Of a stretch of 64,000 nucleotides of DNA, positions 6,274-15,096 are shown one piece after another. The stretch's first letter is position 1, and every line of letters begins with the position of its first letter. The notes under the pieces are model-generated. The model saw only the letters and a program-made list of their open reading frames with translations. It did no database searches and was not told the DNA's origin. Source of the DNA: Clostridia bacterium (GTDB lineage Bacteria > Bacillota > Clostridia > Christensenellales > Aristaeellaceae); assembly GCA_017527065.1 (NCBI GenBank), contig JAFXQO010000042.1, positions 53,205 to 117,204 on the forward strand, read 5' to 3'. The translations under genes and the position numbers were made by a program.

Positions 6274-8184
6274 ATGAAATATCTGAAACGAATTCCCGCG
6301 GGCCTCATGGCCCTGCTCATCCTGCTGAACGGCTGCCCGGCCAGCGCCGGCGCGCTGGCGCGGTTCCTGAACCGCAAGACGCAGTCCAACGTCACCGTCA
6401 TGGTCTATTTCGACGGCTCCGACCTGGAAGAAAACGACGGATCCGCCACCGCCGACATCAACGAAATACTCTACGCAAACGCGGACGCCAACGTGAACAT
6501 CATCCTCTGCACCGGCGGGGCGAAGGAATGGCACAACAGTGTCATCGATCAGGATACAAACGAATACTACCGCGTCAAAAACGGTCAGCTCGAGCGCGTC
6601 AAAGACGCCGGCCTCAAAAACATGACCGACCCGGACACGCTGGCCGAATTCGTGTCCTTCTGCGCGGAAAACTACCCGGCCGAGCGCAATTTTCTCATCA
6701 TGTGGGATCACGGCGGCGGCTCGCTGTACGGCTTCGGCGTGGACGAGCGCTTCCCGGGCTTTCACATGATGTCTGTGAGCGAGATGTGCGACGCCCTGGA
6801 CAGCACCGGCATCCACTTTGATTTCGTCGGCTTCGACGCCTGCCTGATGGCGACCGCGGAAACAGCCGTCGGCCTGGCCGGCTGCGCCGACTACCTGATC
6901 GCCTCCGAAGAGACGGAGCCCGACACCGGCTGGTATTACACCGGCTGGCTCTCGCGCCTCTCCCAGGAGCCGGACATCGACACGGAAACCCTCGGGCGCT
7001 ATATCATCGACGAATTCATGAAAAAATCGCTCGAAATCGACCCCCACGACACGCTCACGCTCTCCATGATCGACCTGGACCGTTTCCAGGACGCCACGCT
7101 GCCCTGCCTGTGGACCTTCGCCGCGGACGCCTCCCAGCTGATTGACGACGGGCGATTCGCCGCCATTTCACACGCGCGGAACGGCTCGCGGAGCTTCGGC
7201 GAGGACGAATACGACCAGATCGACCTGCTCGATTTCGCCTCGCATGTGGGCACAGACAGCGCCGCGGCGCTGATCGAATCGCTGACAGACGCCATCGTTT
7301 ACAGCCGCGCCACCCGCAACATGGAGGGCGCCTCCGGTATGGCCATCTACTTCCCCTTCAAGCAGACGGACGAACTGAACAGCATGATGAAGACTTATGG
7401 CAGCCTGGGCTGGGACGCCCGCTACCTCTCCCTCATCGCCAGCTTCGCCAGCCTCCAGATGGCCGGCCATCAGGCCGGCGCGGACGAGGACACGGAACGC
7501 GACTGGTACGACGCCGAGTACGTCAACGAACAGTCCAGCTTCCTGATCGAAAACCAGTTTGACAGCGAAGAACTGTGCATCGACCTCAAAAACGACGAGT
7601 ACTACGCCCTCTCCCTCTCGCCGGAGGCCTGGGACCTGATCGTCGACATTCAGCTACAAGCCTACCTGGACGACGGCGAAGGCTACATCGAGCTGGGCAG
7701 CGACGACACCTTCGTCTTCGACGAGGACGATGATCTCATGGTCGACTTCGACTACACCTGGGTCTCGCTGAACGGGCAAACCGTCGCCTACTACGCCGAG
7801 GATTACATCGAATACGGCGACTATTACTACTACGAAGGTTACGTTCCCATCGAGTTCAAGGGCCGCGACGCGCATCTCATCCTCGCCTGGGACAGCGAGC
7901 ACGAGGGCGGCTACGTGCGCGGTGTGCGCTATCCCTCAAAGCACGGCGCTTTTTCGCGCCAACTTGTGCGCCTGCACAACGGCGATTCCTTCCGCCCCCT
8001 GTGCGACTACTATGACTACGACGGCGAATTCATCGACACCTTTTATTTCGGCGATGCCATCAAAGTCAAAGGCGAAATCAGCGTGACGTATGAAGAAGTC
8101 GGCTGCGACGAAACCGCCTTCTGCTACATGCTCACCGACATCTACGGCAACAACTACTGGACGGAATACGTCTATACCTACTGA
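6274..8184 (+). CDS. Secreted clostripain-family (C11) cysteine protease
   Basis: The 636-residue protein starts with a signal sequence (KRIPAGLMALLILLNGCPASAGA); LNGC could be a lipobox, though Asn at -2 is unusual. The catalytic dyad of family C11 is clear: His146 in IMWDHGGG and Cys190 in GFDACLMA, each after a hydrophobic strand. The substrate is therefore expected to be peptide bonds after basic residues, outside the cell. The C-terminal half (residues about 410-636) is extremely rich in Asp, Glu and Tyr and probably beta-structured, with no known domain seen. The ATG at 6274 has GGAGG 6 bases upstream; an in-frame ATG at 6253 lacks one. It is transcribed alone. Confidence 0.88.
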   Translation: MKYLKRIPAGLMALLILLNGCPASAGALARFLNRKTQSNVTVMVYFDGSDLEENDGSATADINEILYANADANVNIILCTGGAKEWHNSVIDQDTNEYYRVKNGQLERVKDAGLKNMTDPDTLAEFVSFCAENYPAERNFLIMWDHGGGSLYGFGVDERFPGFHMMSVSEMCDALDSTGIHFDFVGFDACLMATAETAVGLAGCADYLIASEETEPDTGWYYTGWLSRLSQEPDIDTETLGRYIIDEFMKKSLEIDPHDTLTLSMIDLDRFQDATLPCLWTFAADASQLIDDGRFAAISHARNGSRSFGEDEYDQIDLLDFASHVGTDSAAALIESLTDAIVYSRATRNMEGASGMAIYFPFKQTDELNSMMKTYGSLGWDARYLSLIASFASLQMAGHQAGADEDTERDWYDAEYVNEQSSFLIENQFDSEELCIDLKNDEYYALSLSPEAWDLIVDIQLQAYLDDGEGYIELGSDDTFVFDEDDDLMVDFDYTWVSLNGQTVAYYAEDYIEYGDYYYYEGYVPIEFKGRDAHLILAWDSEHEGGYVRGVRYPSKHGAFSRQLVRLHNGDSFRPLCDYYDYDGEFIDTFYFGDAIKVKGEISVTYEEVGCDETAFCYMLTDIYGNNYWTEYVYTY

Positions 8185-8261
8185 TTCCAACGCGCGAACA
8201 GGTGGCGCCCTCCGGCAGGGGGACGCCGCCTTCCATTTGTACCGTTACACTATATCACGCC

Positions 8262-8855
8262 TTATATCACGCCGAAATGCCGCAGCAGGATCTCCACGCC
8301 GATCAGAATCAGGATTACGCCGCCGGTGATCTCGGCGCCTTTTTTGTAGCGCGCGCCGAAAACGCTGCCGATGCGCACGCCCGCCATGGATATCAGGCAG
8401 GTGGTCGCCGCCGTGAGGGCGCAGGCCAGCAGGGTATTCGCCATCTCCGAAGCCGCCAGAACGCTCACCGGCACCATGGCGTAGCTGATGCCCACGGCCA
8501 GCGCGTCGATGCTTGTGGCCACGGCCAGCATGAGCATCTCCCTGGGATGCAGCGTCGCGGTTTCCTCTTCCGGTTTTTCCTCCCCGGAAAACGCCTCGCG
8601 CAGCATGTTCGCGCCGATCAGCGACAGCAGCGCGAAGGCCACCCACGGCGCGATCGCGTTGACGAAGCGTTCAAACTGAACGCCCAAGAGATACCCCGTG
8701 AACGGCATGAGCCCCTGGAACGCGCCGAACCACGCGCCGACCACCGCGGCGTTTTTCAGGGTGATCCGCCGCATGGCCAGCCCCTTGCATATCGACACGG
8801 CAAACGCGTCCATCGACAGCCCGACCGCGATCAGCAGCACGCTCAACAGGTCCAA
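8262..8855 (-). CDS. mntP: Manganese efflux pump MntP
   Basis: The 197-residue membrane protein has six hydrophobic segments in two homologous halves. Each half carries the family's acidic signature: GLSMDAFAVSICKG (Asp15-16 region) and ATSIDALAVGISYA. MntP exports Mn2+ and protects against manganese excess. The start is probably TTG at 8855, placed about 10 bases behind AGGAGGAG; an ATG in that gap is out of frame. There is only a 55-base gap to the upstream gene, so no room for the yybP-ykoY manganese riboswitch that often controls mntP. It may be co-transcribed with the oxidoreductase-like gene at 8911. Confidence 0.92.
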   Translation of the reverse strand: MDLLSVLLIAVGLSMDAFAVSICKGLAMRRITLKNAAVVGAWFGAFQGLMPFTGYLLGVQFERFVNAIAPWVAFALLSLIGANMLREAFSGEEKPEEETATLHPREMLMLAVATSIDALAVGISYAMVPVSVLAASEMANTLLACALTAATTCLISMAGVRIGSVFGARYKKGAEITGGVILILIGVEILLRHFGVI

Positions 8856-8910
8856 AGCGCTTCATCTCCTCCTGGCTTTCATAAGAAAACAATATGCCGG
8901 TCAATCCCCG

Positions 8911-9753
8911 TCATACGGCCACGCGCGTGCCGGGTTCAGCCGCCGCCCGGAGCACCGCTTCGCGCAGCTTCATGCACTCGATCGTCTCCCCCTGCGGTAC
9001 GGGCTCCTTCCCGCCCTCGTAGAACATGATAATATCCTTCAGCAGGTTCGGGAAGAAGGCCGAGTTGACCGGCGCGTATTCGCTGGCCGTGCCCGCATTC
9101 CGCTGCACATCCAGCGCGTAGGGCATGTTCGCGCCGTAGATCAGCGCCGCGCTGCGGCCGCCGTCGTACTCGATGTGGCAGATGGCGTGATCCCTGCCGC
9201 CGGCGCAGACCACCGAGCGCGCGCCCACGCCCATCAGGCACACGATCATCTCCAGCTGGTGCACGCAGTATTCCTCCAGCGAACTGCCGCCGCCGGCCAC
9301 AAACGCGCTGTAGGGCCTTTCAAAGGCCTTTAGCTCCTCGGCGTAGCGCAGCGCGGAGGTGGAGAATATCTTCGCGCCCCATTCCCGGCTCAGCTCGAAC
9401 AGACGCCGGGCCGTGGCCGCGTCGGGGGCGAAGGTCTTGTCGATGTAAGTCAGCTTGCCGAATCTGAGCGCGCGCTCGGCGTAGGGCAGGTGCTTTTCCG
9501 GATTGCTCGGCGCGAGGATCAGCAGCGCGTCGCTCTTCTCGCAGAGCGCTTCCAGCGTATCGCAGGGCTCCGCGCCGAATTTCGCGCACCACGCCGCCGT
9601 GGAAAGCAGCCCTTCCGGCTCGGCTTCCTCCGCCCATCCGTAGGCCACCCGGTAATCCGTGCCCAGCGCTTCGTTCGCCTGGGCGATCCACGCCGGGTAG
9701 TTGTTCGCGTGCCACTCGTCAAGCCTGTAATCAATGAAACCTATCTTTTTCAT
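8911..9753 (-). CDS. Gfo/Idh/MocA-like oxidoreductase homologue lacking the GxGxxG loop
   Basis: The overall shape (280 residues) resembles Gfo/Idh/MocA proteins: a Rossmann-like N-terminus, DALLILAPSNPEKHLPYAERAL, FGKLTYIDKTFAPDAATARRLF (equivalent to the EKP region), then an alpha/beta C-terminal half. The N-terminus reads MKKIGFIDYRLDEWH and has no GxGxxG dinucleotide loop, and the protein is shorter than the 330-380 residues usual for active enzymes. It may have lost NAD binding or use an altered site. The gene lies 98 bases downstream of the D-amino-acid operon and may be read with it. Function unknown. Confidence 0.65.
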   Translation of the reverse strand: MKKIGFIDYRLDEWHANNYPAWIAQANEALGTDYRVAYGWAEEAEPEGLLSTAAWCAKFGAEPCDTLEALCEKSDALLILAPSNPEKHLPYAERALRFGKLTYIDKTFAPDAATARRLFELSREWGAKIFSTSALRYAEELKAFERPYSAFVAGGGSSLEEYCVHQLEMIVCLMGVGARSVVCAGGRDHAICHIEYDGGRSAALIYGANMPYALDVQRNAGTASEYAPVNSAFFPNLLKDIIMFYEGGKEPVPQGETIECMKLREAVLRAAAEPGTRVAV

Positions 9754-9851
9754 GCCTTTCCGTCCTCCCGCGCGCTCCGGAGCGCATTGATATGACCGCC
9801 GACTATTATATCATATTCCCCGCCTTTTGTATATCGCCCGGCGCGATAAAA

Positions 9852-10964
9852 TCAATCCCTGTTCCTCGCCGCGACAACCCACTCCCCGATCGCGCGCCCG
9901 CCTTCGGCAGTCTTCGCCGCCCGGTGCAGCGCCGTCGTCGGGCAGATGTGCGTGGGAACGACGTACATCACCGCGCCGATCTCCGGCCGCTCGGCCTCAT
10001 GCCCCTCCGGCATGCGCCATGTCCAGTGCTCTTCGCTCTGGAAGAGCGGCCGCGCGCCGCCGCCGTCCAGCAGACGGCCCCGCTGGCCGGCCGGGTCGGA
10101 GGCGATGGCCTTGTAGCCCAGATCCAGCGTAAACACGCCCGGCGCGGGATGGCTCACCACCCGCGTCAGCAGCGCCGCGCCGGGAACGAAGGGCAGGTCG
10201 GGATAACTCTCCTGATAGCCCCAGTCCCACACGAACACCGTGCCCGGCGAGAGGAACACGCCCGCCTCCGCCGCGTGGCAGGGGAAAGTCGGCGAGCCGC
10301 CCGCGATCACGATGGGCGTCTCGATCCCCGCCGCCTTCAGCGCCGCCCGCGCCCCGGCGACCCGCGCCATCTGCCCGTCCACCGCCGCCCGGCGCTCCGC
10401 AGGGTCGCCCTGGTGGTTCTGCCCGTCGTAACAGTGCAGGCCCATGAAACGCAGGTTCTGAAAGCGCACCGACGCGGCGCGGCAGAAATCCGCCAGCTCG
10501 TCCATCGGCACGCCCGTGCGGTTCATGCCCAGATTCACATCGCACAGCCAGTTCACCCGCAGGCCGCGTTCCGCGCAGGCCCCGTCCAGTCCGGCGAGCG
10601 CGGCCATGGAATCGCCCAGGGCGTAGCAGGTCGTGTCCGGGTATTTTGCCGCCGTGTCGAGGAAGCGGGCCACGTTCGGCCCCAGCAGCGGATAAGCCAG
10701 CAGGACATGCTTCGCCCCGCGCGAACAGGTCATGTCCATCTCCATGACGGTGGCGCACTTGAATCGCTCAATGCCCATGCCCATCTGCATGTCGATCATC
10801 TCGGCCATCTTGTGGGTCTTGACGTGGGGCCACAGCCGGGCCGCGCCGCCCGCCATGGCGATTGTTTTTCGCGTGTTCTCCCGGATGATGTCGGGATAGT
10901 AGATCAGCGCCGGCGAGGCAATGTCGTTTTCGTTTGCCAGCCTGTAGGCCGTATCTTCGCGCAT
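9852..10964 (-). CDS. D-serine dehydratase / D-threonine aldolase-like PLP enzyme
   Basis: The 370-residue protein has the alanine-racemase-type TIM barrel. PHVKTHK carries the likely PLP lysine (Lys49), then LLAYPLLGP and MGLHCYDGQNH follow. The C-terminal metal site PTHICPT (about His339 and Cys341) is characteristic of the metal-dependent D-threonine aldolase/DSD1 D-serine dehydratase family. It would cleave or deaminate D-hydroxy-amino acids in the cytoplasm. The ATG at 10964 follows GGGAGG; a long upstream extension in the same frame overlaps the deacylase gene and is not coding. Being 11 bases from an N-acyl-D-amino-acid deacylase and downstream of RidA favours the dehydratase reaction, whose 2-aminoacrylate product RidA removes. 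Confidence 0.85.
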   Translation of the reverse strand: MREDTAYRLANENDIASPALIYYPDIIRENTRKTIAMAGGAARLWPHVKTHKMAEMIDMQMGMGIERFKCATVMEMDMTCSRGAKHVLLAYPLLGPNVARFLDTAAKYPDTTCYALGDSMAALAGLDGACAERGLRVNWLCDVNLGMNRTGVPMDELADFCRAASVRFQNLRFMGLHCYDGQNHQGDPAERRAAVDGQMARVAGARAALKAAGIETPIVIAGGSPTFPCHAAEAGVFLSPGTVFVWDWGYQESYPDLPFVPGAALLTRVVSHPAPGVFTLDLGYKAIASDPAGQRGRLLDGGGARPLFQSEEHWTWRMPEGHEAERPEIGAVMYVVPTHICPTTALHRAAKTAEGGRAIGEWVVAARNRD

Positions 10965-10975
10965 GGTTTCCTCCC

Positions 10976-12577
10976 TTACCGCCTGACCCGCAGGCAGCGT
11001 CCCGCGCCGCTGGTCAGGAGTTGGTCGTTTTCTATCGCCTTGTGCCCGTTCAGGAGCATCAGGCTGAGGCCCGTCGCCATCCGCGCGGGCGCGTCGAAGG
11101 TGGCGTGGTCGGTGAATTTGTCCGGATCGAACATCAGCACGTCGGCAAACGCCCCCGGCCGCAGTTCGCCGCGGCCTTCGAGCGCCATGCGCCGGGCGGG
11201 CAGCATGGTCATCTTGTGTATGGCTTCCTGCAGGGTGAACAGGCGCCGCTCGCGCACGTATTCGCGCAGGAACTTCGGCATCGCGCCGAACATGCGGGGA
11301 TGCGGCGTGTCTGTTGCCGCGTAGATGGCGTCCGATATGACGCAGGAATACGGCAGGCGCGCCACGGTGTCGATGTCGTCCTGACACATGCTCATGTTGA
11401 TGATGGCGGTCTTGCCCTGCTCGTCGTGCATCAGGAAAGCGGCCAGCGCTTCGGCATTCTCAAAGCCGAAGCGGCGCGCGGCTTCCGTGGCGGTAAGGCC
11501 CAGGAACCGGCGGTTCGCCCCGTTGACGACCCCGCTGATGACGATGCGCTCCCAGCCCAGGGTGAGAGCGAAGTTGTCCCAGCCGGCGTATTCACGCCTC
11601 ACGCCCTCGCGGAACGCCGCAACGCCTTCCGCCGTGCCCAGCCGCGCCAGCGCCGCGGCCATGTCGCCCCGCACGAAATCGGGCGGCAGCATGGTTGTGA
11701 GGGCGGTGGAGCCGCCCTCGTATGGGTAGAAATCGACGGTCACATCCTGTCCGGCGGCGCGCGCCGATTCGATGAGCGCGATGGCGCGGTGGATGTCGCG
11801 CCGCCAGTTCTTCACGCCGCAGCTCTTGAAATGGCTGATCTCCAGCGCACAGCCGGCGCGCCGGGCGATCTCGATCACCTCGGCCACGCTCTGGACCATG
11901 CTGTCGCCCTCGCCCCGGATGTGCGCCGTGACGAGGCCGCGCCGCTCGCCCACGGGTTTCAGCATTTCGGCGAACTCGTCGATGGAGCCGTAACACTCCG
12001 GCAGATACATGATGCCCAGCGACACGCCCGGCGCGCCGGCTTCCAGGGCGTCCGAAATCACCCGCTGAGATGCGGCCATCTCTTCCGGCGTGAAGGGCGC
12101 GTCCGAGAAGCCCTTCAGGCTGATGCGCACCGAACCGGTGCCGATCATGGCGGCCAGGTTCAGCGGCAGCGGACGCCGCTCGAGCGCGTCCATGTAATCG
12201 CGGTAGGCCATGGGCGGATTTGGGCACATCGGGCCCAGCACCGGCTCGTCGAAGGCGTACTGGGCGGCGGCATAGGCCGGGCTGGCGGGCGTCATGGAGA
12301 TGCCGCAGTTGCCGGCCACGGCCGTGCCGATGCCCTGCCTGAGCTCGACCTCCCCCGTCCAGCCGGTGAAGGGCTTTACGTCCGGATGGCGGTGGATGTC
12401 CACGAACGCCGGGCAGACAACGCGCCCCGCCGCGTCGATCTCCTCGTCCGGGGCAAGGCCGGGCGCGGCCTCCCCCACCGCGACGATCTTGTCTCCCACG
12501 ATCCACACGTCGCCCCGCACGGGCGGATTCGGCGAACCGTCGTAAATCAGGCCGCCGCGTATTCTCGTCACTGGCAT
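10976..12577 (-). CDS. N-acyl-D-amino-acid deacylase (amidohydrolase family)
   Basis: The 533-residue protein is an amidohydrolase of the D-aminoacylase group. The metal motif is HRHPD (His62, His64) after a GRVVCPAFVD strand, with GNCGIS (the Cys ligand region), AHIRGEGDS and EISHFKSCG carrying further histidines. It hydrolyses N-acyl-D-amino acids to free D-amino acids. A C-terminal strand set (GELRPGAFADVLMFDPDKF) matches the family's composite beta domain. The ATG at 12577 is preferred over GTG at 12586 because GAGG precedes it by 8 bases. It lies 10 bases after ridA and 11 before the PLP enzyme, so the three genes form one operon. Confidence 0.9.
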   Translation of the reverse strand: MPVTRIRGGLIYDGSPNPPVRGDVWIVGDKIVAVGEAAPGLAPDEEIDAAGRVVCPAFVDIHRHPDVKPFTGWTGEVELRQGIGTAVAGNCGISMTPASPAYAAAQYAFDEPVLGPMCPNPPMAYRDYMDALERRPLPLNLAAMIGTGSVRISLKGFSDAPFTPEEMAASQRVISDALEAGAPGVSLGIMYLPECYGSIDEFAEMLKPVGERRGLVTAHIRGEGDSMVQSVAEVIEIARRAGCALEISHFKSCGVKNWRRDIHRAIALIESARAAGQDVTVDFYPYEGGSTALTTMLPPDFVRGDMAAALARLGTAEGVAAFREGVRREYAGWDNFALTLGWERIVISGVVNGANRRFLGLTATEAARRFGFENAEALAAFLMHDEQGKTAIINMSMCQDDIDTVARLPYSCVISDAIYAATDTPHPRMFGAMPKFLREYVRERRLFTLQEAIHKMTMLPARRMALEGRGELRPGAFADVLMFDPDKFTDHATFDAPARMATGLSLMLLNGHKAIENDQLLTSGAGRCLRVRR

Positions 12578-12587
12578 GGCCCGCACC

Positions 12588-13049
12588 TCATTCGATCTCG
12601 AAAATGGCCTCGATCTCCACCGGCAGGTTGCCCGGCAGCGCGTTCACGCCGATGGCCGAACGCGTCGGGATGCCCGCCTCCTGGCCGAAGATTTCGCCCA
12701 GCAGGCCGCTCGCGCCGTTGGCAACCTGGGGCTGCTGGTAGAACGCGTCGTCGCTGGCCACAAAAGCAAGCAGCTTCACCGCGCTCTTCACGCGGTTCAG
12801 GTCGCCGATCTCCCGCTGCAGGACGGCCAGTATATTCAGCATGCAGTTCCGGGCGAAAACCTGCCCCTGCTCCACGCTGTACTCCCTGCCCAGCTTGCCC
12901 GCGGCCTCGCAGCCGTCAATGACGCAGCCGCAGCCGGAGATATAGGCCATGTTCCCCACGATCCTGCAGGGCGCGTACACCCCGCCCTTCGGCGGCGGCT
13001 CGGGCAGAACGATGTTCTTTTCCTTCATGATGTCGTAGACGTTTCCCAT
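12588..13049 (-). CDS. RidA family enamine/imine deaminase
   Basis: The 153-residue protein is a YjgF/YER057c/UK114 member: LPEPPPKGGVYAPCRIVGNMAYISG, VFARNCMLNILAVL, and the signature IPTRSAIGVNALPGNLPVEIEAIFE with the conserved Arg. RidA hydrolyses reactive 2-aminoacrylate formed by PLP serine/threonine dehydratases. As first gene of the D-amino-acid operon it would protect the cell from the product of the PLP enzyme two genes on. The ATG at 13049 follows GGAGG. It is shorter and starts later than the open frame, which continues upstream into the divergent gene. Confidence 0.88.
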   Translation of the reverse strand: MGNVYDIMKEKNIVLPEPPPKGGVYAPCRIVGNMAYISGCGCVIDGCEAAGKLGREYSVEQGQVFARNCMLNILAVLQREIGDLNRVKSAVKLLAFVASDDAFYQQPQVANGASGLLGEIFGQEAGIPTRSAIGVNALPGNLPVEIEAIFEIE

Positions 13050-13084
13050 AAAACGACCTCCTTCACTTACGATAATGATTCGCC

Positions 13085-13114
13085 TTGACAGAACCCTGTC
13101 AGGTGTGCTATCCT
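13085..13114 (+). promoter_or_regulatory. Promoter with inverted repeat GACAG-N4-CTGTC
   Basis: TTGACA (13085-13090), 18 bases, TATCCT (13109-13114) drive the gene at 13155. The inverted repeat GACAG-N4-CTGTC (13087-13100) overlaps the -35 and could be an operator for either divergent unit. Confidence 0.55.
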
Positions 13115-13154
13115 GACTTCGCTGAAACGATGTTTTCATATGGGGGACGCGCGC

Positions 13155-13874
13155 ATGGAGCTTCACTATATTTCCATCCGCTACGAGGGCGATTTCGACG
13201 CGCTCGTCAAGCGGCTGCATGTCAACGGAGACTGCGAGGACGAATTCCGCGACGTTTACGAAGACTGCCTTAAAATCGCCTGCCCCAAGGGCGTGTTCAC
13301 CGAGTGCGCCGCGTCGCAGGAAGGAAGCTTTTCCTTCATCGGCGGCAAGCGCTTTGAAAGCCGCGTGCTGCTGCGCAATTTCGAGGGCCTCAGCCGGGTC
13401 TTTCCCTATGTGATCAGCTGCGGCCGCGAGCTGTACGACTTCGCCCGCGCCACGGAGGACCCGCTGTACCGCTTCTGGATCGACGGAATCTCCGAGGCCG
13501 CGCTGCGGGCGGTGGGCCTGCGCCTGCGCCAGGCGGTGCAGGAGACCTACGGGGCGGGCCATCTGAACAGCGTCAACCCCGGCTCCCTCAGGGATTTCCC
13601 CCTCTCCTGCCAGCGGCCCCTCTTCGACCTGCTGGGGGAAGGGCCGGATAAAATCGGCCTGGAGCTCACACCCACCTTCCTCATGCTGCCCTACAAGTCC
13701 GGCTCGGGCATCTACTTTGAAGCCGAAGCGCGCTACGAGAACTGCATGCTCTGCCCCCGCGCTAACTGCCCCGGCCGCCGCATGCCCTACAGCGAGGACA
13801 TGATGGCCGCCTACGGCCTGGAACCGCCCAAGGACTTTGAGCCGGAAGCCTGCCGCAATGCGGCCCGCGCCTGA
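13155..13874 (+). CDS. Vitamin B12-dependent methionine synthase activation-domain-like protein
   Basis: The protein (239 residues) resembles the stand-alone proteins of Clostridia related to the MetH reactivation domain: ISCGRELYDFARATEDPLYR, a helical ISEAALRAVGLRLRQ segment, GLELTPTFLMLPYKSGSGIYF, and a C-terminal cysteine cluster CMLCPRANCPG. In the MetH family this domain binds S-adenosylmethionine to re-methylate oxidised cobalamin. The cysteines may carry a metal or cluster. The ATG at 13155 is chosen because GGGGGA precedes it; the ATG at 13140 has no such site. No corrinoid gene lies nearby, so the partner is unknown. Confidence 0.75.
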   Translation: MELHYISIRYEGDFDALVKRLHVNGDCEDEFRDVYEDCLKIACPKGVFTECAASQEGSFSFIGGKRFESRVLLRNFEGLSRVFPYVISCGRELYDFARATEDPLYRFWIDGISEAALRAVGLRLRQAVQETYGAGHLNSVNPGSLRDFPLSCQRPLFDLLGEGPDKIGLELTPTFLMLPYKSGSGIYFEAEARYENCMLCPRANCPGRRMPYSEDMMAAYGLEPPKDFEPEACRNAARA

Positions 13875-13921
13875 CGTCCCGCCTGTATTGTATCATTTCC
13901 CGCCGCGGAATGCAACGAAAA

Positions 13922-13962
13922 AGAGAGCGATCTGCCGCACGACAGATGGCTCTCTTTCTGTG
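13922..13962. terminator. Bidirectional terminator between converging genes
   Basis: AGAGAGCGATCTG (13922-13934) pairs with CAGATGGCTCTCT (13943-13955) with one mismatch, followed by TTTCTG on the plus strand and preceded by an A-run that gives T's on the minus strand. It serves both the gene ending at 13874 and the isocitrate dehydrogenase operon ending at 13972. Confidence 0.75.
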
Positions 13963-13971
13963 TATTGTCCG

Positions 13972-15096
13972 TCAGGCCAGCGCTTTGATCAGCGCGTCGC
14001 AGTATTCGGCGCAGGTGGCCCCGTCGCCGCCGCCGGTGATGGTCAAGGGGCAGCTGTCCATGGCCTTAGCCAGCGCGTCCGCCTTCTCCGGCAGGGCGAT
14101 GTGCCGCAGCAGCATCTCCGCCGCCCGCAGGATGCTGGCGGGATTGGCGTAGGCGCCGCGTCCGGTCTCGATCATGCGCGGCGCGGAGCCGTGGATGGCC
14201 TCGAACATGGCGTACTGATCGCCCACGTTGGCGCTGCCCGCCGTGCCCACGCCGCCCTGGATCTGGGCGGCCTCGTCGGTGATGATGTCGCCGTACAGGT
14301 TCGGCAGCACGAACACCTGGAAGCGGCCGCGCTGCTCCCTGTTCACCAGCTTCGCAGTCATGATGTCGATGTACCAGTCCTCCGCCGTGATGCCGGGATA
14401 GTCCTTCGCCACGTCGTGGCAGATTTCCGAGAACACGCCGTCGGTCTTTTTCATGATGTTGGCCTTGGTCACGATGGCGACGTTGTTCTTGCCGTTCTTC
14501 TTGGCGTATTCAAACGCCGCGCGGGCGATGCGGTAGGTGCCGGGGCGGGTGGTCACCTTGAAATCCATGCACAGCGTGTCCGGAATTTCCACGCCGCGGC
14601 TGCCCAGCACGTATTCGCCCTCGGTGTTCTCGCGGAAGAACGTCCAGTCGATCCCCTCCTCGGGCACCTTCACCGGCCGCACGTTGGCGAACAGGTCAAG
14701 CTCCCGGCGCAGCGTCACGTTGGCGCTCTCCATGGTGCCGCCCTTGGGCGTCTCGGTGGGGCCTTTGAGCAGCACGTCGCAGGCTTTGCAGGCGGCCAGG
14801 ATGTCGTCCGGCACGGCTTTGCCCTGGGCCAGGCGGTTCTCGATGGTCAGCCCCTCGATCTTTTTCAGCGCGATCTTTCCCGCGGCGATCTCGTCTTTCA
14901 GGAGCGCCTCCAAAACGCGCGTGGAGTGGCCGGTGATGATGGGGCCGATGCCGTCGCCGTCGATCACGCCGATGGTCACGGTGGGGAGGTTCGTGAAATC
15001 CTTGGCCGGGGCGGCGTCCTTCATGCGCGCCGCGCGGGCGATCTGCTCCTCCAGGAGCGTGCGGAACTGGTCTACGGCCCTGTCAATCGCGTTCAT
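13972..15096 (-). CDS. icd: Isocitrate dehydrogenase (isocitrate/isopropylmalate dehydrogenase family)
   Basis: The 374-residue enzyme shows the family signatures TIGVIDGDGIGPII, LKGPTETP, the substrate arginines in ANVTLRRELDLFANVRPVK, VTKANIMKKTDG, LPNLYGDIITDEAAQIQGG and GSAPRMIETGRGAYANPASI. Together with the adjacent aconitase and citrate synthase genes the likely reaction is oxidative decarboxylation of isocitrate to 2-oxoglutarate. The length fits the NAD-type bacterial enzymes related to LeuB. It overlaps the aconitase stop by 4 bases (ATGA), so translation is coupled, and it is the last gene of the operon. Confidence 0.88.
   Translation of the reverse strand: MNAIDRAVDQFRTLLEEQIARAARMKDAAPAKDFTNLPTVTIGVIDGDGIGPIITGHSTRVLEALLKDEIAAGKIALKKIEGLTIENRLAQGKAVPDDILAACKACDVLLKGPTETPKGGTMESANVTLRRELDLFANVRPVKVPEEGIDWTFFRENTEGEYVLGSRGVEIPDTLCMDFKVTTRPGTYRIARAAFEYAKKNGKNNVAIVTKANIMKKTDGVFSEICHDVAKDYPGITAEDWYIDIMTAKLVNREQRGRFQVFVLPNLYGDIITDEAAQIQGGVGTAGSANVGDQYAMFEAIHGSAPRMIETGRGAYANPASILRAAEMLLRHIALPEKADALAKAMDSCPLTITGGGDGATCAEYCDALIKALA

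Noticed and set aside
10965-11387. N-terminal extension of the D-serine dehydratase-like gene by 141 codons
   Set aside because: It overlaps the deacylase gene in another frame and encodes low-complexity Arg/Ala text; the PLP enzyme is complete from 10964 with a good ribosome binding site.
13050-13562. Upstream extension of the RidA gene
   Set aside because: It overlaps the divergent B12-activation-like gene, and RidA is full length from 13049 behind GGAGG.
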